Shown in pieces: positions 1 to 5,836 of a stretch of DNA of 7,269 nt. Numbering within the stretch: the first letter of the stretch is position 1; every line of letters begins with the position of its first letter. The notes beneath the pieces were generated by a model that was not told where the DNA came from, ran no database searches, and was given only the letters and a program-made list of their open reading frames with translations. Origin of the DNA: Phycisphaerales bacterium (GTDB lineage Bacteria > Planctomycetota > Phycisphaerae > Phycisphaerales > SM1A02); the NCBI GenBank assembly GCA_007125255.1, contig SLDM01000389.1, positions 1-7,269 of the forward strand, given 5' to 3'. The position numbers and the translations under genes were made by a program.

Positions 1-105
1 GAACTGGCGCAACAGATCGGAGCCAGCGGTGTCGGCGCGGCTTTCGCCGGAAGAAGCATCGCTGGGATCGGGGGCAAACAGGCGGCGGGGCATCAAGTGG
101 GGCAT
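1..105 (-). CDS. Possible 5' end of an unidentified gene (partial, runs off left edge)
   Basis: An open frame starts at an ATG at 105-103 on the minus strand and stays open for 35 codons to base 1, so only the N-terminus is visible. The residues are polar and look disordered (MPHLMPRRLFAPDPSDASSG, then ESRADTAGSD and LLRQF). There is no signal peptide, membrane segment or recognisable motif. Third codon positions are mostly G or C, as in the certain genes here. Alternative starts are the in-frame ATG at 93 and GTG at 120; none has a clear Shine-Dalgarno site. The frame lies 112 bp downstream of the B12-GTPase gene on the same strand, so it could be cotranscribed with it. I do not recognise the product. 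A mutase large subunit would make sense from the context, but nothing in these 35 residues shows it. Confidence 0.4.
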   Translation of the reverse strand, partial: MPHLMPRRLFAPDPSDASSGESRADTAGSDLLRQF

Positions 106-217
106 GATGGAGTGTAACACGGCGCGGAGGGGTGCGCCAAAACGCGGGTGTGGGGGCGATGGGGGGCGCCCGGGGCTTCGTACGGGGCCGCCAGTGGGTG
201 GCCGCCGGCCTCTGCGT

Positions 218-1348
218 TCAGTCAAAGAGCGCATCGAGCAGTTCGACGATGCCCTTGCCCTGCGTGGCGATCGTTTCGTAGATCCTGCGATCGCCCGCGA
301 TGTCGAGCAGCTCGCGCACCAGCTTGGATTCGCCGGCGAAATCCGCCTTGTTGACGACGAACAGGTCGGCGATTTCGAGAATGCCCGCCTTGTCCATCTG
401 TACCGCATCGCCCATGCCGGGTACGACGACCACCGCGGTCTTGTCCACGTGCTGGCGAATGCGCGTTTCGTTCTGTCCCGCGCCGACGGTTTCGACGATG
501 AGCTTGTCGAAGCCCGCGCCGCCGATCAGCTCGACGATGTCGCCCAGGGTGGAGTAGTCCTCGCCGCTGATCGCGAGCGAGCGGTAGAAGACACCTTCAT
601 CGACGGCATTGAAATCCACCCGCAACCGGTCACCGAGCAGGGCGCCGCCGGTAATCGGGCTCATCGGGTCGAAGGCGATGACCGCGATCTTCTCGCCCCG
701 GCGAACGGCTTCCCCGGCCATCGCGGCGACGAGGGTGCTCTTGCCCGCCCCCGGGGACCCGGTCAGTCCGATCACCTGGGCGGGTTTGCGCCGGGCCGGG
801 TTCACCGCGTTGAGTTGATCGGTTCTTCCGGAATGGGCGAGACTGATGTTGCGGGCGAGCTGCGCGGTGGTGTGTTCGGAGGTGAGCGGTTCGTAGCGTC
901 TGGTCGCTTCCCGCACCCCGTCGATGATCTCGTGCATCGTGGTGCCGGTGTGATAAATGCGGTTGACGCCGGCATCCTTCATGGACTGCACGTCTTCCTG
1001 CGGAATGATGCCGCCGATATTGACGACCATGTCCGGCCGGCCGACCTTGCCGCACTCGTCGATGAGACGCGGTACGAGGACGAGGTGAGAGTTGCTCATC
1101 ATCGAGGCGGCGATCACATCGGCATCCTCATCGCGGGCGGAGATCGCCAGGGAACGGGGGGTCTGCCAGAGTCCGGAATAAATGACGTGAATACCGCTGT
1201 CGCGCAGGGCGCGGGCGATGAGCTTCACCCCGCGATCGTGACCGTCCAGCCCCATCTTGCCCAGCAGCACGCGCGGGCGATGGTCGAGATCGTGAACGCG
1301 GTCGCTCTTCTCAACGGACGTCGTCGGTTCGGTGGTCGGGCTGGGCAT
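218..1348 (-). CDS. meaB: Cobalamin-binding domain fused to MeaB-type GTPase (IcmF-like, no mutase domain)
   Basis: This 376-residue cytosolic protein has two modules. Residues about 25-150 are a B12-binding domain of the acyl-CoA mutase small-subunit type. It carries D35-x-H37-x-x-G40 (DGHDRG), whose His is the expected lower axial cobalt ligand, S82-M83-M84 in place of the usual SxL, and G112-G113. Residues about 190-376 are a MeaB/ArgK-type G domain: P-loop GSPGAGKS (197-204), DPMSPITGGALLGDR (227-241), ETVGAGQNE (286-294) and NKAD (333-336). MeaB-type GTPases gate cobalamin loading and protect B12-dependent mutases such as methylmalonyl-CoA or isobutyryl-CoA mutase. In IcmF the order is B12 domain, GTPase, then substrate-binding mutase domain. 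Here the protein stops right after the G domain, so the mutase barrel and the C-terminal dimerisation arm of stand-alone MeaB are both absent. The start is the only ATG before the B12 domain; there is no clear Shine-Dalgarno. It could be a chaperone carrying its own B12 domain, or the small subunit of a split mutase. Confidence 0.9.
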   Translation of the reverse strand: MPSPTTEPTTSVEKSDRVHDLDHRPRVLLGKMGLDGHDRGVKLIARALRDSGIHVIYSGLWQTPRSLAISARDEDADVIAASMMSNSHLVLVPRLIDECGKVGRPDMVVNIGGIIPQEDVQSMKDAGVNRIYHTGTTMHEIIDGVREATRRYEPLTSEHTTAQLARNISLAHSGRTDQLNAVNPARRKPAQVIGLTGSPGAGKSTLVAAMAGEAVRRGEKIAVIAFDPMSPITGGALLGDRLRVDFNAVDEGVFYRSLAISGEDYSTLGDIVELIGGAGFDKLIVETVGAGQNETRIRQHVDKTAVVVVPGMGDAVQMDKAGILEIADLFVVNKADFAGESKLVRELLDIAGDRRIYETIATQGKGIVELLDALFD

Positions 1349-1373
1349 GAGATTCGGGAGTGATCAGGGGTGA

Positions 1374-1417
1374 GAAACAAACCGCCCGAACGAGGGGCGG
1401 AGGCCCCGGCCATGATA
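1374..1417 (-). promoter_or_regulatory. Terminator-like hairpin and possible -10 box in the leader of the B12-GTPase gene
   Basis: On the minus strand, CCGCCC (1400-1395) pairs with GGGCGG (1387-1382) across a 7-nt loop and is followed directly by TTTGTTTC (1381-1374). This is the form of a weak intrinsic terminator, 26 nt before the ATG at 1348. A -10-like TATCAT (1417-1412, one mismatch to TATAAT) lies just upstream, with no good -35. GGGGC (1407-1403) could instead pair with GCCCC (1398-1394), which overlaps the first stem. The geometry is seen in the sequence; attenuation is inference. The region is GC-rich, so short stems arise easily by chance. Confidence 0.3.
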
Positions 1418-1599
1418 GCGAGCGGGGCTGGCGCGTGCAGGGCCCGTGTAAGGCCCGTTTCCGGCCCTCGCCGCCGAGCGTTCTCGGACGTGAACCTGCA
1501 GCGACTTTGCCGTGCGGACCATGCCGGAAGGGGGCATCTGGCGCCCCGGCGGCCCCGAATTCTGGCACCGGCGGAGTTGGGCCGCAGACTGAGAGTACC

Positions 1600-1624
1600 T
1601 CCAGCGAACAGGCGTGTCGCTGGA
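1600..1624 (+). promoter_or_regulatory. 8-bp hairpin in the 5' leader of the PEP-CTERM gene
   Basis: TCCAGCGA (1600-1607) and TCGCTGGA (1617-1624) form a perfect 8-bp stem with a 9-nt loop (ACAGGCGTG). The stem ends 12 nt before the GGAG ribosome binding site and 25 nt before the ATG at 1650. No T-run follows, so it is not a terminator. It could protect the 5' end of the transcript or influence ribosome access. It also covers the upstream in-frame GTG at 1614, which makes that codon an unlikely start. The rest of 1349-1643 contains GC-rich short repeats, but I found no convincing plus-strand promoter there. Confidence 0.45.
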
Positions 1625-1636
1625 TCACTCACAACT

Positions 1637-1640
1637 GGAG
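1637..1640 (+). promoter_or_regulatory. Ribosome binding site choosing the PEP-CTERM gene start
   Basis: GGAG lies 9 nt before the ATG at 1650 and only 3 nt before the ATG at 1644. The spacing favours 1650; the two starts differ by two residues ahead of the signal peptide. Confidence 0.55.
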
Positions 1641-1649
1641 AATATGAAC

Positions 1650-2285
1650 ATGAAGAACGGAACCCCCATGATCGTTGCCGCGCTCGTTGCCGGCGTGAGC
1701 AGCAGCGGCGTCTTTGCGGCGACGGCCTCGGCCGGTGTCGTCGATTACTCCTGGTCGGCCAGCCACTCCTCCGCGCAGCTCGGCGATACCGTCACCATGA
1801 CGCTCAACGCATCGATCGATCATCAGCAGCCGACTTACTTCGGGCTCGCCGCATCGATTCTGGACATTCTCGTCGCGGACATTCCCGGTGGCGGCAGCAT
1901 CAATAACGCTGGTGCCGGACTCGGCGTGCACCCGTCATTTGCTGCGATGGGCAACAACGGCCAGATCGGCCTCATCGGCATCGCGCAGGTCGAAGCAACC
2001 CAGCTCCCGATGATGTTCAACCCCGGCATCAACACCGATACCGAGATCGAACTCTACCGTTTCGAATACACCATTGTCGATGCCGAAGCGCGGCAGATCG
2101 CCTTTGACGTTTCGGTCTTCAACAACACGATCTACTCCGAGATGGGCGGCGGAGGTATTCAGCTCGGCTCGTCCAGCACGCCGTATGTGCTCAGCGTGAC
2201 CGCAATTCCTGCTCCGGGCGCGCTCGCGCTGCTCGGTCTCGGTGGTCTGGTCGGCTTCAGCCGGCGTCGAAAATCCGCGAGGTAA
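1650..2285 (+). CDS. Secreted PEP-CTERM-type protein (PAPG variant anchor)
   Basis: This is a 211-residue exported protein. Residues 1-23 form a Sec signal peptide: a lysine, a hydrophobic core MIVAALVAGV, then a likely cleavage at VFA|AT, or five residues later after SA. Residues 29-180 form a beta-rich mature domain beginning GVVDYSW, with a GDTVTMTL strand and many Gly/Asn turns. The pattern resembles the cohesin-like sandwich proteins with PEP-CTERM tails that I associate with Phycisphaerae; the fold is my inference. The C-terminus (186-211) is a classic sorting tail: IPAPG, a hydrophobic stretch ALALLGLGGLVGF, then SRRRKSAR. Family knowledge says such tails are processed by an exosortase and direct proteins to the cell surface or extracellular matrix; no exosortase gene is in the window. 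The gene is monocistronic, divergent from the B12-GTPase gene and closed by its own terminator. The specific role is unknown. Confidence 0.85.
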   Translation: MKNGTPMIVAALVAGVSSSGVFAATASAGVVDYSWSASHSSAQLGDTVTMTLNASIDHQQPTYFGLAASILDILVADIPGGGSINNAGAGLGVHPSFAAMGNNGQIGLIGIAQVEATQLPMMFNPGINTDTEIELYRFEYTIVDAEARQIAFDVSVFNNTIYSEMGGGGIQLGSSSTPYVLSVTAIPAPGALALLGLGGLVGFSRRRKSAR

Positions 2286-2310
2286 TCCGTACCGGTGAGC
2301 GCCGTGTCGG

Positions 2311-2327
2311 CAAGGCGCGCCGCCTTG
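2311..2327. repeat. 7-bp inverted repeat between convergent genes
   Basis: CAAGGCG (2311-2317) and CGCCTTG (2321-2327) form a perfect stem with a 3-nt loop, 25 nt after the PEP-CTERM stop codon. Neither strand has a T-run after it, so it is not a standard intrinsic terminator. It may act as a 3' stabilising or pausing structure for either of the two convergent transcripts. Confidence 0.35.
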
Positions 2328-2377
2328 TGAGCGCCAGCCCATCCGACCGGAACGTTTTTCAATCTGCCCCCCCACAG

Positions 2378-2413
2378 CGCCACGGGCCTTCGAAAGAAGC
2401 CCGCGGCGTTTTT
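2378..2413 (+). terminator. Intrinsic terminator of the PEP-CTERM gene, GNRA-capped
   Basis: The stem reads CGCC (2378-2381), A, CGGGC (2383-2387), a bulged C and TTC (2389-2391). It is closed by the tetraloop GAAA (2392-2395) and returns as GAA, GCCCG, C and GGCG (2405-2408). TTTTT (2409-2413) follows at once. Twelve base pairs, one A/C mismatch, a GNRA loop and an immediate T-run make this a convincing rho-independent terminator on the plus strand. On the minus strand no T-run follows, so it is not clearly a terminator for the convergent TonB-like operon ending at 2430. I saw no obvious intrinsic terminator for that operon. Confidence 0.85.
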
Positions 2414-2429
2414 CGATTGCGCAGAGCGC

Positions 2430-3776
2430 TCATCGACCCCGCCGGGAAAAGACGATCTCGATCCGGATGTCGAAGGTGTCGTCATCTTCCAGTTTCTCCA
2501 GCGCTTCGCCTTCGGCGCGCCAGCGATAGAGAGAACTCAGCAGCGAGGAATCGATGGAGGTGTTTCCGGTGCTGTAAAGGATGGTCGCGGCGGCCGGACG
2601 TCCGCGCTGGTCAAAGCGGATCTCGACCACCGGGTTGCCCGGCGCGGCATTCATGCGCTGCAGCAGCGTGAAATGCGGCCGTTGGGGTTTGAGCTCCAGG
2701 CCTTCCGCGGCGAGCGGCCGCCCCAGGCGCCAGTCGTCGTACGGCACTTCGTGGATGCTTGTCGCATCGGCGTCCTTGTCCGCATCGTCACCCTCCGCCG
2801 GCGGTTCTTCGCTGGTCGGAGCCTCCGATGAAGGCGTGGGTTCGGATGAATCAGATGCGGGCGTCTCGTCGGGAGTCTCCTCGGGCTCGGCCTCCTCCCC
2901 GGCCGGCCCGGCTTCCCCGGCCTCGCCCTGCTCAACCGGTTCATCTGCTTCCTCTTCTTCTGGCGAGCGTGACTCCGCCGGTTCCTCCGGTTCGCGGGCT
3001 TCGGTCGGCTCTTCCGGGCCGGGATCGCCCGGCACCTCATCACGGGTCGCCTCCGGATCCGCTTCCACATCCTCATCGAGAATGGCTTCGTCCGAAACCT
3101 CCATTGGCGCGGGGGGCGGCGCGGGCGGACCCGGCTGTTCGCCCGGCGAAGGCATCAGTGAATCCAGCGGCGAGATGAGCGTGAATGGGGGGGGCACGCT
3201 TTCTGAGGGCGGCGCCTCGGCCAGCGCTTCATCCGACGGGAGATGCTCCGGCTCGGCATCCGGCTGCTCGAGCGATTCCGGCGGGGCATCTGAATGCAAG
3301 TGCTCTTGCGGTTCGACCTCGAGCTCACTTGCCGCGAGGTCCGCCTCGATCAGCTCGGCGGTCGGTTCGGGCTGAGGTTGATCCGGCTCAGCTTCGCTCA
3401 GATGGTCGACCTCCTCCGGAATCGGCGGAAGCTCGACGTCCGGCTGCGGTTCCTGCGCCGCAACGGGATCCTGGGTGAACGCGGCCTGTTCGAACTCCGC
3501 CCGGCGGGCGAGATGTTCCTCGTACTCCTCGTATCCGACCCAGGTCAGGGTCGAAGCCTCACTCTCGTCGATGCCGAGCTGAAGTTCATCCTCCTCTTCC
3601 TCTTCCTGCTCCTGCCGCTTCTCTGCTTCGACCTTGAGTTGCGGCTCGGGGAGAGACCACTCCTCCGGCTCACTGGTCATGGAGACCATCAGCACCGGCA
3701 CGATGAGCGCCAGATGCAGCACGATCGAGACGATCAGCCCGGCGAGCAGCGGCAGGTGGGAGCGGGTGGTGCCCAT
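2430..3776 (-). CDS. TonB-like energy transducer with long acidic linker
   Basis: This 448-residue inner-membrane-anchored periplasmic protein should couple an ExbB/ExbD-type motor to the outer membrane. Residues 8-33 form one membrane helix containing S17-x-x-x-H21, the SxxxH motif that TonB proteins use to contact ExbB/ExbD. Residues about 34-358 form a long disordered linker made mostly of Glu, Asp, Pro, Ser and Ala, including a short charged segment rich in YEE and ARR. Residues about 359-448 resemble the TonB C-terminal domain: VVEIRFDQRGRPAAATIL, then YRWRAEG, and a final strand DIRIEIVFSRRG. E. coli TonB is 239 residues with alternating Pro-Glu and Pro-Lys stretches; this linker is longer and almost wholly acidic. 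ATG 3776 is chosen because AGGA lies 9 nt upstream; ATG 3785 abuts it, and ATG 3857 would overlap cds1 by 61 bp. It is the last gene of the exbD-cds1 operon. A TolA-like role is the main alternative. Confidence 0.8.
   Translation of the reverse strand: MGTTRSHLPLLAGLIVSIVLHLALIVPVLMVSMTSEPEEWSLPEPQLKVEAEKRQEQEEEEEDELQLGIDESEASTLTWVGYEEYEEHLARRAEFEQAAFTQDPVAAQEPQPDVELPPIPEEVDHLSEAEPDQPQPEPTAELIEADLAASELEVEPQEHLHSDAPPESLEQPDAEPEHLPSDEALAEAPPSESVPPPFTLISPLDSLMPSPGEQPGPPAPPPAPMEVSDEAILDEDVEADPEATRDEVPGDPGPEEPTEAREPEEPAESRSPEEEEADEPVEQGEAGEAGPAGEEAEPEETPDETPASDSSEPTPSSEAPTSEEPPAEGDDADKDADATSIHEVPYDDWRLGRPLAAEGLELKPQRPHFTLLQRMNAAPGNPVVEIRFDQRGRPAAATILYSTGNTSIDSSLLSSLYRWRAEGEALEKLEDDDTFDIRIEIVFSRRGR
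3187..3194. repeat. Eight-base G/C homopolymer inside the TonB-like gene
   Basis: Eight G on the plus strand (C8 in the coding strand) encode the three prolines of VPPPFTL in the linker. A change of one base would shift the frame and remove the C-terminal domain. The tract could be a slippage site or a sequencing-error hotspot. Similar 7-mers occur at 3842-3848, in the end of cds1, and at 2367-2373, between genes. Confidence 0.8.
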
Positions 3777-3785
3777 GACATTCAT

Positions 3786-3789
3786 TCCT
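3786..3789 (-). promoter_or_regulatory. Ribosome binding site of the TonB-like gene
   Basis: AGGA lies in the short gap after the cds1 stop codon. It touches the ATG at 3785 but sits 9 nt from the ATG at 3776, so it selects the latter as start. The short gap suggests translation coupled to cds1. Confidence 0.55.
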
Positions 3790-3796
3790 GGGCATT

Positions 3797-4909
3797 CTAT
3801 GGAGCCGGGGTCGGGGTTTTCGAGTCGGCTTCCGTTCGTGAGGGGGGGCCGGGCCATTGCCCCGACTGATGAAACTCGCGAAGTTGCGCCAGATGCGGCC
3901 CGGTCTGGAAGCCGTGTTCCGAGAGCCAGTCATCATTGAAGTAGGTTTCCCGGTAACGCTCGCCGCCATCGCAGATCAGGGTCACGATGGAACCGCTCAC
4001 GCCGGCGCGGTGCATCTCGGCGGCGATCTGGAAGACGCCCCAGAGGTTCGTGCCGGTCGACCCGCCGCAGGCGCGGCCGAGCAGATCGCGCAGCCAGTGA
4101 ATCGTGGCGAACGAAGCCGCATCGGGCACCTTGATCGAGCGGTCGATGAGTTCGCGGATGAACGAGGGTTCCACGCGCGGGCGGCCGATTCCTTCGATCA
4201 TGCTGCCGCGGGCCGCGCGGATCGACCCGTCGCCCGTCTGAACGTAGTCGTGGAAGACCGATTGCTCGGGGTCGACCAGGCAGACGCGCGTGCCGGTGCG
4301 GTAGTACCGGGCAAAGCGGCCGATCGTCGCGGAGGTCCCGCCGGTCCCCGCGCCGGTGACGATCCAGGAGGGGATCGGGTGCGGTTCGCTCGCCATCTGC
4401 CGGTAGATCGATTCGGCAATGTTGTTGTTGCCCCGCCAGTCGGTCGCCCGTTCGGCAAAGGTGAATTGATCGAGGTAGTGGCCGTTGCACTCTCGCGCCA
4501 GCCGCTGCGCTTCGGCGTAGATCTCGCGTGGATCATCAATGAGACAGCACGTGCCGCCCTGGTGCTCGATGAGCTGGATCTTGTTGCGGCTGGTCGAACG
4601 GGCCATCACCGCGATGAACGGCAGACCGAGCATCTGCGCGAAGTACGCTTCCGAAACGGCGGTGCTTCCCGAGGACGCTTCGATGAGCGTGGTCTCGGGT
4701 CCGATCCAGCCGTTGCAGAGAGCGTGGAGGAAGAGCGACCGCGCCAGGCGATGCTTGAGTGATCCGGTGATGTGGGTCGACTCATCCTTGAGGTACACGT
4801 GCACATTCGGCACGGCCGGCAACGGCAGGCGAATGAGGTGCGTGTCCGCGGACCGGTTGAAATCCGCCTCGATCCGGGCGATCGACGCTTCGACCCAGGC
4901 GCGGCTCAT
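3797..4909 (-). CDS. cds1: PLP-dependent L-cysteine desulfhydrase Cds1 / cysteine synthase-like enzyme
   Basis: This 370-residue cytosolic enzyme has fold type II PLP chemistry of the cysteine synthase superfamily. Visible landmarks are [18 protein letters not shown] with the Schiff-base lysine K52, SSGSTA (79-84) in the position of the SGNTG substrate loop, GAGTGGT (186-192) as the PLP phosphate loop, GGSTGTN (282-288) and CDGGERY (313-319). The KDESTH and [12 protein letters not shown] signature and the opening [20 protein letters not shown] match, from memory, the Cds1 group described in mycobacteria. That group degrades L-cysteine to sulfide, pyruvate and ammonia; many genomes label it simply cysteine synthase. 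The last 20 or so residues are Pro/Thr-rich and add nothing to the fold. The ATG overlaps the exbD stop as ATGA, indicating translational coupling, and the TonB-like gene follows after 20 nt. Which reaction dominates in vivo cannot be read from the sequence. An enzyme of sulfur metabolism inside a Ton operon is unexpected. Confidence 0.87.
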   Translation of the reverse strand: MSRAWVEASIARIEADFNRSADTHLIRLPLPAVPNVHVYLKDESTHITGSLKHRLARSLFLHALCNGWIGPETTLIEASSGSTAVSEAYFAQMLGLPFIAVMARSTSRNKIQLIEHQGGTCCLIDDPREIYAEAQRLARECNGHYLDQFTFAERATDWRGNNNIAESIYRQMASEPHPIPSWIVTGAGTGGTSATIGRFARYYRTGTRVCLVDPEQSVFHDYVQTGDGSIRAARGSMIEGIGRPRVEPSFIRELIDRSIKVPDAASFATIHWLRDLLGRACGGSTGTNLWGVFQIAAEMHRAGVSGSIVTLICDGGERYRETYFNDDWLSEHGFQTGPHLAQLREFHQSGQWPGPPSRTEADSKTPTPAP

Positions 4910-5364
4910 GGCGTTGACCCCGTATCCGGCGCGGATTCAGACGCCGCCGGCGTGTCGCGGGGCCGGCCGACCAGGCGCAGGTTGAGTCCCTCTCGGGCGA
5001 GCCGGTCGTACAGCGCGAAGAATCCCGGCAGCCGGTCGGACGTGCCCCGTTCATCGGCGGCGATGTAGATCACGATGTCGGGATCACGCTCGGTGCGCTC
5101 CTGCAACGCGGGCAGCAGTTGATCCAGTTCAATCCGATCACGATCCAGAAACAGATCACCCTCCGAATCGATACTGATCGTCACGGCCGGGGCCGGTTCG
5201 GCCGGTTCGGCGGAGGCGAACTCCGGCAATTGCAGAGGCAGCAGTTCCGCGCGCACCATCAGCACCATCGCATAGATGAAAAATGTCAGCAGCAGGAAGA
5301 TCACGTCGATCAACGGCATGATCTCGATGCGCATCTCGTGTTCGCTGCGGCGGAGTCTCAGCAT
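4906..5364 (-). CDS. exbD: Biopolymer transport protein ExbD/TolR family
   Basis: This 152-residue inner-membrane protein is the stator-like partner that passes proton-motive force to TonB-type proteins. Residues 1-13 are a short basic cytoplasmic tail. A single membrane helix follows (about 14-36) with [14 protein letters not shown], in which D20 is the conserved protonatable aspartate of the family. The periplasmic domain (about 57-136) holds [20 protein letters not shown] and [20 protein letters not shown], typical of ExbD, and a polar C-terminal tail follows. Its length is normal for the family. ATG 5364 is the only plausible start, because an in-frame TGA lies five codons upstream. No Shine-Dalgarno is visible. 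A weak -10-like TACACT at 5384-5379 would give a very short leader. The usual upstream ExbB/TolQ gene is absent; instead, a terminator and rpmA lie upstream. It is the first gene of exbD-cds1-tonB. Confidence 0.92.
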   Translation of the reverse strand: MLRLRRSEHEMRIEIMPLIDVIFLLLTFFIYAMVLMVRAELLPLQLPEFASAEPAEPAPAVTISIDSEGDLFLDRDRIELDQLLPALQERTERDPDIVIYIAADERGTSDRLPGFFALYDRLAREGLNLRLVGRPRDTPAASESAPDTGSTP

Positions 5365-5406
5365 GGGTGACTCGCATCAGTGTATGGCCCGGCGCGCCGA
5401 AACGGG

Positions 5407-5438
5407 AAACGAAACACGGGACGCCGAGGCGTCCCGTG
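5407..5438 (-). terminator. Strong intrinsic terminator between rpmA and exbD
   Basis: On the minus strand, CACGGGACGCC (5438-5428) pairs perfectly with GGCGTCCCGTG (5425-5415). The 11-bp stem has only 2 nt between its arms, so in practice it is 10 bp with a 4-nt loop. TTTCGTTT (5414-5407) follows immediately. It lies 56 nt after the rpmA stop and 42 nt before the exbD ATG, so it separates the two transcription units, and exbD should have its own promoter. Confidence 0.85.
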
Positions 5439-5494
5439 GAGGTCACTCAGTTGCTCCTCGCCCGAGAGCGAGGCAGGCAGGTGAACCGCGCGGC

Positions 5495-5779
5495 TCAGTT
5501 CTTTGACGATTCGACGGCCGTGTACTGCGGCTGATTCGGATCGCTCGGAACGACATCGACGAACCGGCCGCGGAAGCGAACCTGACCGTCGGAGATTGAG
5601 TAGAGCGTGTCGTCGTTGCCGCGGCGGACGAGATAGCCGGGCTTGAACTTGGTGCCGCACTGCCGCACGATGATCGCGCCGGGCTTGGCGACCTCGCCGC
5701 CGTACAGCTTGATGCCGCGATACTGCGGATTGGAGTCGCGCCCGTTGCGGGTTGAACCCTGTCCCTTTTTATGTGCCAT
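5495..5779 (-). CDS. rpmA: 50S ribosomal protein bL27
   Basis: This 94-residue protein of the large ribosomal subunit has an N-terminal tail that reaches toward the peptidyl transferase centre. The start [16 protein letters not shown] is the family signature, followed by [23 protein letters not shown] and a C-terminal beta domain. Length is slightly above the usual 85 or so, with a polar tail ([15 protein letters not shown]). There is no N-terminal extension needing cleavage, as seen in Firmicutes. A good Shine-Dalgarno GGAAGGA (5795-5789) lies 9 nt before the ATG. In most bacteria rpmA sits between rplU and obg. Here neither is adjacent: upstream is an unrelated secreted-protein gene, and downstream is a terminator and then exbD. 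It therefore seems to be a single-gene unit. Confidence 0.97.
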   Translation of the reverse strand: MAHKKGQGSTRNGRDSNPQYRGIKLYGGEVAKPGAIIVRQCGTKFKPGYLVRRGNDDTLYSISDGQVRFRGRFVDVVPSDPNQPQYTAVESSKN

Positions 5780-5788
5780 TACACGCCG

Positions 5789-5795
5789 TCCTTCC
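5789..5795 (-). promoter_or_regulatory. Ribosome binding site of rpmA
   Basis: GGAAGGA on the minus strand ends 9 nt before the rpmA ATG at 5779. It is the best Shine-Dalgarno match in the window, fitting a highly translated ribosomal gene. Confidence 0.75.
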
Positions 5796-5836
5796 AGAAA
5801 GATCAGCGGCCGGAACCGGTCCGGGCCGTTCGACTA

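Noticed and set aside
29..1363. 444-codon open frame on the plus strand
   Set aside because: It lies antisense across the whole B12-GTPase gene, whose motifs are unmistakable. Its translation has no recognisable motif, and long antisense frames are expected in GC-rich coding DNA.
1439..1468. AGGGCC...GGCCCT pairing and repeated GGCCCGT units in the intergenic region
   Set aside because: Short GC-only repeats in GC-rich DNA with an 18-nt loop and no T-run or flanking signal; not distinguishable from chance.
1349..1613. Cobalamin riboswitch upstream of the B12-GTPase gene
   Set aside because: I found no B12-box-like conserved core on the minus strand, and the space after the candidate -10 box is far too short for the full riboswitch.
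2354..2358. T-run at 2354-2358 as a second terminator for the PEP-CTERM gene
   Set aside because: Only a 4-bp TCCG/CGGA stem precedes it; the 12-bp hairpin at 2378-2413 is far better.
2581..3375. 264-codon Ser/Gly-rich plus-strand frame opposite the TonB-like gene
   Set aside because: The low-complexity Ser-Ser-Gly translation is the complement of the Glu/Asp/Pro/Ala codons in the linker. The minus-strand gene has a membrane helix, SxxxH motif and TonB-like C-terminus.
3842..3848. G7 run near the end of cds1 as a frameshift site
   Set aside because: The frame is intact up to a stop 20 nt before the next gene's start, and the run lies in a dispensable Pro-rich tail.
3777..3857. Longer N-terminus for the TonB-like gene, from ATG 3857 or 3785
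   Set aside because: The extra 24-27 residues overlap or abut the cds1 end and would put a Pro-rich tail before the membrane helix. The AGGA spacing supports 3776.
3857..4762. 301-codon plus-strand frame opposite cds1
   Set aside because: cds1 on the minus strand has all the PLP-enzyme motifs; the antisense frame shows none.
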